DNA of 64,000 nucleotides from an uncultured Alphaproteobacteria bacterium (GTDB lineage Bacteria; Pseudomonadota; Alphaproteobacteria; UBA6615). The position numbers were made by a program, and so were the translations under genes. Position 1 is the stretch's first letter. Each line of letters opens with the position of its first letter. The notes beneath the pieces were generated by a model. The model did not search any database. It was given only the letters and a program-made list of their open reading frames with translations, and was not told the DNA's origin. The stretch is taken from the NCBI GenBank assembly GCA_943787745.1, contig CALSNJ010000002.1, positions 518,904 to 582,903 on the forward strand, read 5' to 3'. This document shows positions 54,245-63,306 of the stretch, piece after piece.

Positions 54245-55819
54245 ATGGTCAATTATCCGCGTTGGGCGATGATCCTTACGATCGTCGTCGCGTTGCTCGG
54301 CGTGATTTACGCATCGCCGAATTTCCTGCTGACATCCGAAGAGTCCGAGCAGGCGACAGGTGTCCTGCCATCAAAGCAGATGAATCTCGGCCTCGACCTG
54401 CAGGGTGGGTCGTCACTTCTGCTGAATGTGGAAGTCGATGTCGCGATCAAGGAATTGATGGAGTCGGTTGAAACCACCGTGCGTCGTGAACTGCGCCGGT
54501 CGGGTGATCGCATCGGCTATACCGGTCTTCGCACGCAGCAGAACGCGGTTCTGTTTGATCTTCGGAATATCACAGACAGCGACAAGGTCCGCGACCGCCT
54601 GCGCAACATTGAAAACGGTTTCGAACTGACCGACACCGGTGGCGGTAAATTCCGTCTGGAGATGACCGAAGAAGAAGCTCAGGCCCGGCGTCAGAGTATT
54701 GTTGAGCAATCAATCGAGATCGCACGCGTTCGCATAGATGAACTTGGCGTTTCCGAGCCTGTCATCCAGCAGCAGGGTGCCGAACGCATTCTGGTCCAGG
54801 TACCTGGTGTGGGTGATCCGGAACGGCTGATTGACCTCCTTGGTGAGGTCGCAAAGATGACCTTTCATCTCGTCAATGAAGAGGTCAGCCTTCAGGAAGC
54901 ACTGAACGGAAATGTCCCGGCGGGCTCGTTTGTCCGCTTTGGCCCGGAAGAAGAGGGCCGAATTCCTTATGTCGTCCGCCGTGAGGTCGTCGTAGGCGGA
55001 GAGCGCCTCGTTGATGCCCAACCCTCATTCCAGGACGGCCAGCCGATCGTATCCTTCCGGTTTGATGCCGCTGGCGGACAGAAATTCGGTGAGGTCACCT
55101 CGCAGAATGTCGGTGTTCGTCTGGCCATTCTCCTTGATGATGAAGTGATCAGCGCACCTGTGATCCGGGGCGCCATTCTGGGCGGCAGCGGGATCATCAC
55201 CGGCCGGTTTACGGTTGAACAGGTCAATGACCTGTCGTTGCTTCTGCGAGCCGGTGCCTTGCCGGCGCCGATGACGGTTCTCGAAGTCCGTACGGTCGGC
55301 CCGGGGCTGGGGCAGGATTCGATTGATGCAGGCAAGATCGCCAGCATGATCGGACTTGCTGCGGTGATCGTGTTCATGATTGCCAGTTACGGTTTGTTCG
55401 GACTGATGGCAGCGGTTGCGTTGTTGTTCAACCTGTCACTGATCGTGGCCTTGCTGTCCTTCCTGCAGGCGACCCTTACCCTTCCGGGTATTGCAGGTAT
55501 CGTATTGACCATCGGTATGGCGGTGGATGCGAATGTTCTGATCCTTGAACGTATCAAGGAGGAAACCCGCAACGGTCGAACGCCGATCTCCGCGATCGAT
55601 GCCGGATACCGGCGTGCGCTCACCACCATTATCGACTCCAATTTGACGACGCTGATTGCTGCGATCCTGCTGTTTCAGTTCGGCTCAGGTCCCATCAAGG
55701 GTTTTGCCGTCACACTTTCCATCGGAATTCTGACTTCGATGTTCACAGCCCTGATGCTGACGCGGCTGTTTGTTGTTGTCTGGTTGCGTCGCACCCGACC
55801 GAAAACTCTGGCGATCTAG
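54245..55819 (+). CDS. secD: Protein translocase subunit SecD
   Basis: The 524-residue protein has TM1 (~7-25), the conserved LGLDLQGGSSLLLNVEVDV (~49-67), a periplasmic domain with ILVQVPGVGDPERLIDLL, and five C-terminal TMs including GLAAVIVFMIASYGLFGL and LTLPGIAGIVLTIGMAVDAN (TM4-type Asp site) with VLILERIKEE. SecDF uses proton force to pull exported proteins. secF follows in 9 nt. Confidence 0.97.
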   Translation: MVNYPRWAMILTIVVALLGVIYASPNFLLTSEESEQATGVLPSKQMNLGLDLQGGSSLLLNVEVDVAIKELMESVETTVRRELRRSGDRIGYTGLRTQQNAVLFDLRNITDSDKVRDRLRNIENGFELTDTGGGKFRLEMTEEEAQARRQSIVEQSIEIARVRIDELGVSEPVIQQQGAERILVQVPGVGDPERLIDLLGEVAKMTFHLVNEEVSLQEALNGNVPAGSFVRFGPEEEGRIPYVVRREVVVGGERLVDAQPSFQDGQPIVSFRFDAAGGQKFGEVTSQNVGVRLAILLDDEVISAPVIRGAILGGSGIITGRFTVEQVNDLSLLLRAGALPAPMTVLEVRTVGPGLGQDSIDAGKIASMIGLAAVIVFMIASYGLFGLMAAVALLFNLSLIVALLSFLQATLTLPGIAGIVLTIGMAVDANVLILERIKEETRNGRTPISAIDAGYRRALTTIIDSNLTTLIAAILLFQFGSGPIKGFAVTLSIGILTSMFTALMLTRLFVVVWLRRTRPKTLAI

Positions 55820-55828
55820 GGGCGCATC

Positions 55829-56797
55829 ATGTTTAAACTCAATTTCGTTCCCCAAAACACCAAGGTCAATTTTGTTGGGTACCGGCGGTTCTCGTACCCA
55901 TTCTCAGCGCTGCTGGTTGTGGCGTCGATTGCCTTGTTCCTGGTTCAGGGCCTCAACTTCGGCATTGATTTCAAGGGCGGGTTCCTGATCGAGGTCAAAA
56001 CCGAAGGCCCGGCCGATGTGAGTGAACTCCGCAACACACTCGGAGGCCTCGGACTTGGTGAAGTGCAGGTGCAGGAATTTGGCGCACCCGACGATATCCT
56101 GATCCGTGTTCAGCAGCAGGATGGCTCGGAAGGTGAGCAGGCGGCTGTCATCGCGCAGATCAAGGGCGCACTTGGCTCTCAGGTCGCCGAGTATCGCCGA
56201 ACAGAGTTCGTCGGCCCGACTGTGGGAGCCGAGCTCATTGAGTCTGCAATCTGGGCTGTGGTTCTCGCGATTGGCGCGATCCTGATCTACATCTGGTTCC
56301 GCTTTGAGTGGCAGTTCGGTGTCGGGGCGGTCATTGCCCTGACCCATGACGTGATCACAACTATCGGTCTGTTTGCGCTCACGCAGCTGGAATTTAATCT
56401 TGCGACGGTCGCGGCGATCCTGACCATTGCGGGTTACTCGATCAACGATACGGTCGTGATCTATGACCGTGTTCGTGAAGAGCTGCGCCGTTACAAGAAA
56501 ATGGATATGGACGCGCTGCTCAATCTGGCAGCCAACCGAACGCTGTCGCGTACCTTCATGACGAGTGTGACCACCTTGATCGCCCTGACAGCCCTGGCGA
56601 TCTTTGGCGGCACCATCATCCGCGACTTTGCCTTCGCCATGATCTGGGGTGTCGTGATCGGGACATATTCCTCCGTATTCATCGCTGTGCCCGTATTGCT
56701 CGGCCTCAAGCTCAGCCGCGAATCGCTTTCGGCTGGGTTGGAGGAAGATGGATCATCGAAGGACGACAAGGCGGCGGAAACGCCACCTGAGAAGTAG
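55829..56797 (+). CDS. secF: Protein translocase subunit SecF
   Basis: The 322-residue protein begins MFKLNFVPQNTKVNFVGYRR, contains LNFGIDFKGGFLIEV, VGPTVGAELIESAIWAVVL, GVGAVIALTHDVITTIGLFA and YSINDTVVIYDRVREELRRY (SecF signature), and ends with an acidic tail. It is the partner of SecD. The next gene starts 2 nt later at a GTG. Confidence 0.97.
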   Translation: MFKLNFVPQNTKVNFVGYRRFSYPFSALLVVASIALFLVQGLNFGIDFKGGFLIEVKTEGPADVSELRNTLGGLGLGEVQVQEFGAPDDILIRVQQQDGSEGEQAAVIAQIKGALGSQVAEYRRTEFVGPTVGAELIESAIWAVVLAIGAILIYIWFRFEWQFGVGAVIALTHDVITTIGLFALTQLEFNLATVAAILTIAGYSINDTVVIYDRVREELRRYKKMDMDALLNLAANRTLSRTFMTSVTTLIALTALAIFGGTIIRDFAFAMIWGVVIGTYSSVFIAVPVLLGLKLSRESLSAGLEEDGSSKDDKAAETPPEK

Positions 56798-56799
56798 TC

Positions 56800-57183
56800 G
56801 TGTCTGAGACCAAATCTGGTTCGGCAGGCGCCTATCAGGTTGTAGAGGGCTACGGACCCGGACGTTTCCGCATATCGGGAAATGTCCATGAACACTCCGT
56901 TCTTGTCTTCGCAGAACGCACGGTGCCCTGGAACGTCAAAAGCTTCGCCGACGTGACCCCCGACAGTTTTGCTGATGTGATGAGTGTGGCTGAGGATATC
57001 GAGATCCTGCTGCTCGGCTGTGGTGAACGCATGGAGCTGGTGCCACAAAGTCTGCGTGGTCCCTTGCGTGCAAAGGGCATCGTTATTGAGCCCATGGATA
57101 GTGGCGCGGCAGCACGAACCTTCAACCTGTTGCTCTCTGAAGACCGGAAGGTCGCAGCCGCATTGATCGCGCTGCCTGAGTAG
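56800..57183 (+). CDS. Mth938/NDUFAF3-like domain protein
   Basis: The 127-residue product has the Mth938 fold: VVEGYGPGRFRISGNVHEHS, DVMSVAEDIEILLLGCGERM, then VPQSLRGPLRAKGIVIEPMD and SGAAARTFNLLLSEDRKVAA. The human relative NDUFAF3 is a complex I assembly factor. GTG 56800 lies 2 nt after secF. Together with the nearby NDUFAF6-like gene (57964) it suggests a complex I link, which is inference. Confidence 0.9.
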   Translation: MSETKSGSAGAYQVVEGYGPGRFRISGNVHEHSVLVFAERTVPWNVKSFADVTPDSFADVMSVAEDIEILLLGCGERMELVPQSLRGPLRAKGIVIEPMDSGAAARTFNLLLSEDRKVAAALIALPE

Positions 57184-57197
57184 TCCCCAAAAGAAAA

Positions 57198-57217
57198 CGG
57201 GGCCCGATGGGGCCCCG
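57198..57217. terminator. Terminator hairpin between convergent genes
   Basis: CGGGGCCC-GATG-GGGCCCCG forms a perfect 8-bp GC-rich stem. It is preceded by AAAA and followed by CTTTA, so both strands have a weak U-run. It lies between Mth938 (plus) and the urate-hydroxylase-like gene (minus). Confidence 0.75.
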
Positions 57218-57242
57218 CTTTAACAATCTAAACTGCGAACGA

Positions 57243-57746
57243 TCAGAACGGTGGGTTCTGGAACGCCACCATGCCGTAAAGCATGGGGATCGAAAGCAAT
57301 GTGTTCGTCCGTGAGAAGAGCATAGCGCGACGCGCAGAACCCGGCTTCTTCTCAGCCGGTGCATCGACGATACCCAGTGCGATCTTCTGGTTTGGCCAGA
57401 TCACGAACCAGACATTGAATGCCATGATCAGTCCGAACCACATGGCGATACCCAACAAGGACATTGCCATGCCGCCACCATTCGTGCCGATTGCCAGTGC
57501 GCTGCCAAGATAACCGCTCATCCATGCGAGCAGCAGACCAAAGAACACGGTCGCGGCCGCACTCCAGCGGAACCAGAACAACACGGCCGGAGCAATGTGC
57601 TTGCCGATCGCAGGTTTCATCTCATCGGGAATTTTCGGCATGGTCGGAACCTGAACAAAATTCAGATACCAAAGCAGGCCAATCCACATCACGCCGCTGA
57701 TCACATGGAGCCAGCGAACCAGATGTAATGCAAAATCCATATCCAT
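57243..57746 (-). CDS. Urate-hydroxylase (PuuD)-like membrane-domain protein
   Basis: The 167-residue product has four hydrophobic segments and starts MDMDFALHLVRWLHVISGVM, with VMWIGLLWYLNFVQVPTMPK. These agree with the Urate_ox_N membrane domain of PuuD. The cytochrome c half of full PuuD is absent, so the function may differ. ATG 57746 has GGAGATAATTG upstream; a TTG at 57749 is an alternative. It lies 20 nt behind a 31-codon gene and probably shares its transcript. Confidence 0.82.
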   Translation of the reverse strand: MDMDFALHLVRWLHVISGVMWIGLLWYLNFVQVPTMPKIPDEMKPAIGKHIAPAVLFWFRWSAAATVFFGLLLAWMSGYLGSALAIGTNGGGMAMSLLGIAMWFGLIMAFNVWFVIWPNQKIALGIVDAPAEKKPGSARRAMLFSRTNTLLSIPMLYGMVAFQNPPF

Positions 57747-57766
57747 CAATTATCTCCGTTCCACGC

Positions 57767-57862
57767 CTAAGCGGCGATGCCTTGAGCCACGATGACCATG
57801 ATGACGGTCAGCACGACCCCCAGCACAACTGTCGTTGGCAGTGATTCCAATGGGTTTTTCAT
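57767..57862 (-). CDS. Small single-TM protein (31 aa)
   Basis: On the minus strand, ATG at 57862 to TAG at 57767 encodes MKNPLESLPTTVVL followed by a hydrophobic stretch GVVLTVIMVIVAQGIAA. A strong site, GAGGGGGAAACC, precedes the ATG. The 14-residue N-terminus plus one TM looks like a bona fide small membrane protein, short enough to be missed by most gene callers. It lies directly upstream of the urate-hydroxylase-like gene, so it may be a subunit of that protein. Confidence 0.65.
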   Translation of the reverse strand: MKNPLESLPTTVVLGVVLTVIMVIVAQGIAA

Positions 57863-57963
57863 GGTTTCCCCCTCAGTGATTACCCGAATCGGACTATAGC
57901 AAATCCTCTGCGTCGAACATACGCGGTACATTGGGCTCCTTAAAACCGACTAAAACCGCAAAA

Positions 57964-58803
57964 ATGACCCTGAGCACGAGTGATCAATACTGTTTGGATG
58001 AGGTACGGCGGCTGGACCATGACCGTTACCTGACGGCGCTACTTCTTCCCGCTGCCGCACGTTCCGATGTGCTGGCTCTGTACGCCTTCAGTCTTGAAGT
58101 GGCCCGCACGCGCGAAATCGTCAGCGAACCCATACTTGGTCAGATCCGACTGCAATGGTGGCGCGAAACACTGGAAGGGATTTACGCCGAAACGCCGCGT
58201 GAACATCCGGTCGTTGAGGCCCTTGCGACAGCGTGCCAGCGCAATCAACTGGATCGGGGTGCTCTCGAGGCACTGGTTAATGCACGCGAAGCGGATATGG
58301 AAGACACACCGCCCTCCGATCTGGCTGCGCTTGAAACATATGGACGAGAGACATCCGGTCAGCTTTCAGAACTGGTTATGCGTGTTTTGGGCGGCGATGA
58401 CATTGCGATTACGACAGCGCGGAAAATCGGGACAGCATGGGCTCTGGTCGGTTTGGCGCGTTCCGTGGCGTTTCACGCGCAATCTCAACGCATATATATC
58501 CCTGAAGATCTGCTGACAGAATACGAAGTCGAACGCCGTAAAGTGCTCGACCTGAAACCGACAGCCGGACTTGATGCAGCAATTCGAAGAATCGTTGAGC
58601 GGGCAGAAATTCTCCTGAGAGAGGCGCGTGGAGCACGAAAAAACATCCCTGCGCCGCAACGAAGAGGCCTCCTGTTGGCCACATTGGCGGACCGCCATAT
58701 CGCGAATATGCGCAAAGCAGGATTCGACCCGTTCGCGTTCCCTCAACTTGATCCGGCGGGGCCGATCCGACTGACATGGAACGCCTGGCGCAACCGCTAC
58801 TAA
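57964..58803 (+). CDS. Squalene/phytoene synthase-fold protein, NDUFAF6-like
   Basis: The 279-residue product has the trans-prenyl-synthase fold: DQYCLDEVRRLDHDRYLTAL, LYAFSLEVARTREIVSEPIL, RLQWWRETLEGIYAETPRE. The first Asp-rich motif (DxxxD) needed for catalysis is absent; it reads ARTREIVSE. Non-catalytic members include human NDUFAF6, a complex I assembly factor. ATG 57964 is chosen over a TTG at 57931. Confidence 0.88.
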   Translation: MTLSTSDQYCLDEVRRLDHDRYLTALLLPAAARSDVLALYAFSLEVARTREIVSEPILGQIRLQWWRETLEGIYAETPREHPVVEALATACQRNQLDRGALEALVNAREADMEDTPPSDLAALETYGRETSGQLSELVMRVLGGDDIAITTARKIGTAWALVGLARSVAFHAQSQRIYIPEDLLTEYEVERRKVLDLKPTAGLDAAIRRIVERAEILLREARGARKNIPAPQRRGLLLATLADRHIANMRKAGFDPFAFPQLDPAGPIRLTWNAWRNRY

Positions 58804-58833
58804 AACACCCCTAAAGGCAAAAACCTCTGATTT

Positions 58834-58853
58834 ATCAAGCCTTTCGGCTTGAT
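58834..58853 (+). terminator. Hairpin after the NDUFAF6-like gene
   Basis: ATCAAGCC-TTTC-GGCTTGAT makes a perfect 8-bp stem, 30 nt after the stop. It is followed by TGTTGAGG, with few T residues, so it is a weak terminator or a processing site. Confidence 0.4.
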
Positions 58854-58970
58854 TGTTGAGGATGAAACCCCATGTGCCATGTGTGCGCCATATAAGTCGT
58901 TATCCGGTCTCTGAACCAGATCAATGCTGGGGCGTTTTGTATTTGCAACCATCACCAAAAGAGCGTTCCC

Positions 58971-59579
58971 ATGTCCTTTGAACTTCCCGATCTTCCTTAT
59001 GCCTATGACAGCCTGGCTCCCTATATGTCCGCTGAAACACTGGAGTTTCATCACGACAAACACCACAACGCCTATGTAGTGAACGGCAACAAGCTGCTCG
59101 AGGAAAGCGGCCTCAAGGGCAAGTCGCTGGAGGAAGTCATTGTTGGTTCCTACAACGGTGGTGCTGTTGGCGGGCTGTTCAACAATGCCGCACAGCACTG
59201 GAACCATGTTGAGTTCTGGAATTGGATGAAGCCGAATGGCGGCGGTGCGATTCCGGGTGACCTGGAGAAGAAGCTGATTGAGGATTTCGGCAGCGTCGAT
59301 GCGTTCAAGGACGCGTTTGTACAGGCTGGCGTTACCCAGTTTGGGTCCGGCTGGTGCTGGCTTGTTCTCGGTACCGATGGGAAGCTGCAGGTCACCAAGA
59401 CGGCAAACGGCATCAATCCGATCGCCACAGGCGAGGGAACAGCGCTTCTTGGTTGTGATGTCTGGGAACACTCCTATTACATCGACTATCGCAACGCGCG
59501 CCCCGATTACGTGAAGGCGTTCGTCAATGATCTGGTCAATTGGGAGCGTGTTGCCGAATTGTTTGAGGCGGCCAGCTAA
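58971..59579 (+). CDS. sodB: Iron-type superoxide dismutase
   Basis: The 202-residue enzyme has metal ligands in LEFHHDKHHNAYV (His ~27), NNAAQHWNHVEFWNW (His ~74) and CDVWEHSYYIDYRNARPDY (Asp ~161 and His ~165). The NNAAQHWNH text with Gln next to the His is typical of Fe-SOD; Mn-SOD has GHxNH. It detoxifies superoxide in the cytoplasm. Confidence 0.95.
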   Translation: MSFELPDLPYAYDSLAPYMSAETLEFHHDKHHNAYVVNGNKLLEESGLKGKSLEEVIVGSYNGGAVGGLFNNAAQHWNHVEFWNWMKPNGGGAIPGDLEKKLIEDFGSVDAFKDAFVQAGVTQFGSGWCWLVLGTDGKLQVTKTANGINPIATGEGTALLGCDVWEHSYYIDYRNARPDYVKAFVNDLVNWERVAELFEAAS

Positions 59580-59603
59580 CAACCAGCCAAAAAAGTGAAT
59601 GAC

Positions 59604-59632
59604 GTCATGCCCGGGTCTGTCCCGGGCATGAC
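59604..59632. terminator. Strong terminator hairpin after sodB
   Basis: GTCATGCCCGGG-TCTGT-CCCGGGCATGAC forms a perfect 12-bp stem, followed by TCATTTTGG. It lies between sodB and the convergent cupin gene, and can serve both strands. Confidence 0.8.
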
Positions 59633-59650
59633 TCATTTTGGAGACTGGTT

Positions 59651-60253
59651 CTATCCGGCCGCGTCGCGGCCATCTTCGACTCCGGCTTCGAACGTCACGC
59701 CGATCCCACGAAGCTTATCGAGCATATCGTCACCGAACTGATCGGCAAGGCGGTCGGCTTCGACCTGCGGATGATCTATGTCGTTAAACTCCTCTTCGGA
59801 GTCGCCATTGATCCAGACCAGCAGACGACCGGTTTCATCGCTGATGTTCTCGAAACGGCGCACAACTCCCGGGGGCACAGCGATCATGTCGTACTTGTCG
59901 AGTTCGATCTGGTTTTCTCCCTCGTCACCCCACTGAATTTTGAATCGACCGTCGAGGCACATGAAGGTCTCGCGCGTGAACTGGTGAGCGTGGAGCAGGG
60001 GACCATCACCCGGCGGACATTCCGCGATGATGACACTCATTTTGTCCTGAGTGACCACGGCAGGTGCCTGGGCCATCGGGCCGCCCTGATTTTCAGGCGA
60101 CATCAGCAGATACAGAGTACGCGCGGTCATCGTCTCATAGACTTCCGCAGGGATACCCACTTCGGCATCGTAGCTACTGGACTGCGGTTTCAAATCCTTG
60201 AACCGCGCGATCCGCGTGCTCATTTCCTGCTGCGTGAAATTCACAGTTTTCAT
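59651..60253 (-). CDS. Cupin-domain protein
   Basis: The 200-residue product carries one cupin domain with PLLHAHQFTRETFMCLDGRF (motif 1, HAHx..E) and YDMIAVPPGVVRRFENISDE (motif 2). The N-terminus is long and the C-terminus acidic. Motif 1 keeps two His and a Glu for a metal, while motif 2 has Arg where His is usual. It is the last gene of a minus-strand group with two VOC proteins. Reaction unknown. Confidence 0.85.
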   Translation of the reverse strand: MKTVNFTQQEMSTRIARFKDLKPQSSSYDAEVGIPAEVYETMTARTLYLLMSPENQGGPMAQAPAVVTQDKMSVIIAECPPGDGPLLHAHQFTRETFMCLDGRFKIQWGDEGENQIELDKYDMIAVPPGVVRRFENISDETGRLLVWINGDSEEEFNDIDHPQVEADRLADQFGDDMLDKLRGIGVTFEAGVEDGRDAAG

Positions 60254-60297
60254 CGTTCTCTCCTGCTCTGCAGATCTTCTGTTCGTGGTTGCATCGG

Positions 60298-60726
60298 CTA
60301 ATTGAAGTCCGGGTCCGGTGGCCCCTTGAGTTCGACCGTGTTGCCTTCCGGGTCTTTGATATAAATAGCTGGACCTTCACCCTCTGCACCACCCCGAATC
60401 ATGGTGCTACCGAGCTCCACATTGTGCGACGCCAGATAGGCCCGGATCGCGTCATCATCATAGGGTTCTACCTGGATCGCAAAATGATCCATATTGTGGC
60501 CGTCACGTCCTGGCGCAGGGCCTCCATGCGCGCCCATCGGTTCTTCGACAGGAGCCAAATCAATCAGATGATCACCTGCACGAACTTGATATAGACCAAG
60601 TTCCTTGTCCTCATCTTCCAGTGTGCAGCCCAGCACATCGCAATAGAAATGCAGCATCGACGTTAAGTCGATGCATCGGATCACGACATGATCGAGACCC
60701 TTCATGGCGTAAGGCTGCTTGGACAT
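60298..60726 (-). CDS. VOC-family protein, paralogue 1
   Basis: The 142-residue single-module VOC protein has GLDHVVIRCIDLTSMLHFYC (His ~13) and HNMDHFAIQVEPYDDDAIRA (second His ~84), then IYIKDPEGNTVELKGPPD (Glu ~132). The three ligands suit glyoxalase/dioxygenase metal binding as a dimer. It is closely similar to the VOC gene just upstream (60745), a tandem duplication. Confidence 0.88.
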   Translation of the reverse strand: MSKQPYAMKGLDHVVIRCIDLTSMLHFYCDVLGCTLEDEDKELGLYQVRAGDHLIDLAPVEEPMGAHGGPAPGRDGHNMDHFAIQVEPYDDDAIRAYLASHNVELGSTMIRGGAEGEGPAIYIKDPEGNTVELKGPPDPDFN

Positions 60727-60744
60727 GTACTTGCTCCTGAAAAT

Positions 60745-61176
60745 CTAATTCAATGCGGGATCCGGCGGTCCTTTGAGCTCCACGGTATTTCCTTCGGGGT
60801 CAAGCATGTAGATGCTCGGTCCAGTGCCTTCCGCGCCGTAGCGCGGGCCGGATTCAACAATCTGAATATTGTGTTCGCCAAGATAGCTGCGCAGTTCGTC
60901 CTCATCGAAGGAATCGATCTGAATGGCGAAGTGATCAAGGTTCAGTCCGTCTTTATACGGGGCAGGGCCGCCCTTTTTCCCCAGCATCCCATCGATGGGC
61001 ACAAGATCGATCAGATGCGCACCCGCACGGACCTGAAAAAGGCCGAATTCCTTGTTGTGGCGGTCAACGGTGCAGCCCAGCACGTCACAGTAGAAACGCC
61101 GCATGGCATCCAGGTCAACGCAACGGATCACCAGATGATCCAGACCGTGCATTTGGAAGGGTGGTTGTCGCGTCAT
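60745..61176 (-). CDS. VOC-family protein, paralogue 2
   Basis: The 143-residue protein has GLDHLVIRCVDLDAMRRFYC, LNLDHFAIQIDSFDEDELRS and IYMLDPEGNTVELKGPPD with the same ligand set as paralogue 1. Its start overlaps the methyltransferase stop by four bases (61173-61176), so translation is coupled. The tandem pair with a cupin and methyltransferase may act on one aromatic or enol compound; that is inference. Confidence 0.88.
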   Translation of the reverse strand: MTRQPPFQMHGLDHLVIRCVDLDAMRRFYCDVLGCTVDRHNKEFGLFQVRAGAHLIDLVPIDGMLGKKGGPAPYKDGLNLDHFAIQIDSFDEDELRSYLGEHNIQIVESGPRYGAEGTGPSIYMLDPEGNTVELKGPPDPALN

Positions 61177-61802
61177 CGGTTCTTCCTCCGGCCCCGCAGT
61201 TGTACGACCATGGCGGGTCCGCCATGACGTTCACTGTCCGGGATTACGGTCTTCACCTCAGCCAGATGTTCGATATCCAGCATGTCTGCAAAATCTTCGC
61301 GCAACCCGGCCTCGGTGAACATCATTATTTTGTCGGAGGGGCCACCCCGGCCATAACCCAGATGGTCGGGTGAAAATCCCTCGAGCAAGAGCAGGCCGCC
61401 AGGCTTAAGCGTTTCCGCGACACGGTGATGCACTGCTGTCCGTTCATCAACATCGACATGAACAAAGGCAAGCACAGCTAGGTCAAAGGTTGATTTGGGC
61501 GGGTTCCAGTCACGCAGATCGGCGATCTGCGTGTTGATTTCAACGCCACGCGCGGCCGCCAGATATTGCGCCTTCTCGACGCCGACCTGAGACGCATCAA
61601 CGGTTGTAACCACCAGACCACGCTCTGCGAGCCAGACACCGTTCCGGCCTTCACCATCACCGGGGACAAGCGCCGTCATACCCTCGGTCAGAAGACTTTC
61701 ATGGCTTGCCATCCACAAATTGGGGTCCTGACCAAACACATAGTCATCGCCGTCATAACGTCGGTCCCAGAACTCACCAGGTGCCTTCGCAGACTTGCTC
61801 AT
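61173..61802 (-). CDS. Class I SAM-dependent methyltransferase
   Basis: The 209-residue product starts MSKSAKAPGEFWDRRYDGDD, with YVFGQDPNLWM, then motif I ALVPGDGEGRNGVWLAERG (~43-61), VTTVDASQVGVEKAQYLA, and DLAVLAFVHVDVDER. This matches tellurite-resistance/thiopurine-type small methyltransferases. ATG 61802 is chosen over a longer unsupported frame. Its substrate is unknown. Confidence 0.87.
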   Translation of the reverse strand: MSKSAKAPGEFWDRRYDGDDYVFGQDPNLWMASHESLLTEGMTALVPGDGEGRNGVWLAERGLVVTTVDASQVGVEKAQYLAAARGVEINTQIADLRDWNPPKSTFDLAVLAFVHVDVDERTAVHHRVAETLKPGGLLLLEGFSPDHLGYGRGGPSDKIMMFTEAGLREDFADMLDIEHLAEVKTVIPDSERHGGPAMVVQLRGRRKNR

Positions 61803-61806
61803 GGTT

Positions 61807-63192
61807 TTATTCCGCCGCCATGGGTGTGTCGCTGAACCAGACAGCAATATCGGACAGCGCACGGCGCGACATGAACTGCCGTCGCATGATTTTGCGCTCC
61901 TTCCGTTTGACGTCTTCCAGCGCGCCGTCTTCGAGCGGTGGCAGCAGACCAAAATTGATGTTCATCGGCTGGAACGTCTCCGCATCCGCGCCGCCCGTAA
62001 CATGGGCGAGCAAGGCACCATGGGTTGTCGTCGGTGGCGGCAGATCAAGGGCCTCACCAAGCCGCTCGGCCGCTGCGAACCGGCCCGCCAGAAGTCCCAT
62101 AGCCGCACTTTCAACATAACCTTCAACGCCGGTCACCTGACCGGCAAATCGAAGCCGCGGCATCGCTTTCAGGCGCAGTGTTTCGTCGAGCAGGCGTGGA
62201 CTGTTCAGGAAGGTGTTGCGATGAATACCGCCAAGTCGTGCAAACTCGGCATTCTCCAGTCCGGGGATGCTGCGGAAAACCTCCTGCTGCGGGCCATAAC
62301 GCAGCTTTGTCTGGAACCCGACCATGTTGAACAGAGTGCCCAGCGCATTGTCCTGACGCAGCTGCACCACGGCATGGGGCCTGGAGCCATCATGAGCGTT
62401 TGTGAGACCCACGGGCTTCATCGGACCAAAGCGCAGGGTTTGACGGCCGCGCTCGGCCATGACCTCGATCGGGAGACAGCCTTCGAAGTAGGGGGTGTTT
62501 TCCTCCCACTCGTGGAACGCCACCTTGTCACCCTCAATCAGCGCGTCGATGAAGGCCTCGAACTGGGCTTCGTCGAGGGGACAGTTGATGTAATCCTTGC
62601 CCGTGCCTCCGGGGCCGGGCTTGTCATAGCGCGACTGGAACCACGCCTTGTTCATGTCGATGCTTTCGGCATGGATGATCGGTGCAATCGCATCAAAGAA
62701 GGCGAGATTTTCCTCCCCTGAGAGTTCGATGATCGCCGCGCTGAGGGCCGGGGACGTCAGCGGACCTGTGGCAATGATCACATTGTCCCAGTCTTCGGGC
62801 GGCAGTCCTTCAACTTCACCACGCACAATCTCGATCAGCGGGTGCGAATGAAGCGTTCGGGTGACCTGTGCGGCAAAGCCCTCCCGGTCGACCGCCAACG
62901 CACCGCCGGCGGGCACCTTGTGGGTATCCGCAGCTGCCATAATCAACGACCCCAGCACCCGCATTTCCGCATGCAATATGCCGACAGCGTTGTTTTCGGA
63001 ATCATCGGACCGGAACGAATTGGAACACACCAGTTCCGCAAGGTCTTCGGTCTGGTGGGCGTCGGTTTTTCGTTCCGGGCGCATTTCGTGAAGCATGACC
63101 GGTACGCCAGCGCGTGCGAGTTGCCACGCAGCTTCGCTGCCGGCGAGGCCGCCGCCAATGATGTGAACGGGATGAGGTGTCGTGTTTGCCAT
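61807..63192 (-). CDS. trmFO: tRNA (m5U54) methyltransferase TrmFO
   Basis: The 461-residue FAD- and folate-dependent enzyme begins with the FAD motif [68 protein letters not shown] (catalytic Cys), [11 protein letters not shown]-type segments and [19 protein letters not shown] are present. It forms ribothymidine at tRNA position 54. ATG 63192 is chosen; an ATG at 63213 is an alternative. The methyltransferase gene starts 4 nt after its stop. Confidence 0.95.
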   Translation of the reverse strand: MANTTPHPVHIIGGGLAGSEAAWQLARAGVPVMLHEMRPERKTDAHQTEDLAELVCSNSFRSDDSENNAVGILHAEMRVLGSLIMAAADTHKVPAGGALAVDREGFAAQVTRTLHSHPLIEIVRGEVEGLPPEDWDNVIIATGPLTSPALSAAIIELSGEENLAFFDAIAPIIHAESIDMNKAWFQSRYDKPGPGGTGKDYINCPLDEAQFEAFIDALIEGDKVAFHEWEENTPYFEGCLPIEVMAERGRQTLRFGPMKPVGLTNAHDGSRPHAVVQLRQDNALGTLFNMVGFQTKLRYGPQQEVFRSIPGLENAEFARLGGIHRNTFLNSPRLLDETLRLKAMPRLRFAGQVTGVEGYVESAAMGLLAGRFAAAERLGEALDLPPPTTTHGALLAHVTGGADAETFQPMNINFGLLPPLEDGALEDVKRKERKIMRRQFMSRRALSDIAVWFSDTPMAAE

Positions 63193-63306
63193 CCTCAGGA
63201 CATAGCGAGCCATGGGTGGGAAGGCAATCGTATCCGCAATCTTGTGAATTGACGCTGTCCTGCTCCCGATGTCAGGCTTCTGCTTGAAATCCGGGAGAAA
63301 CTCGAA

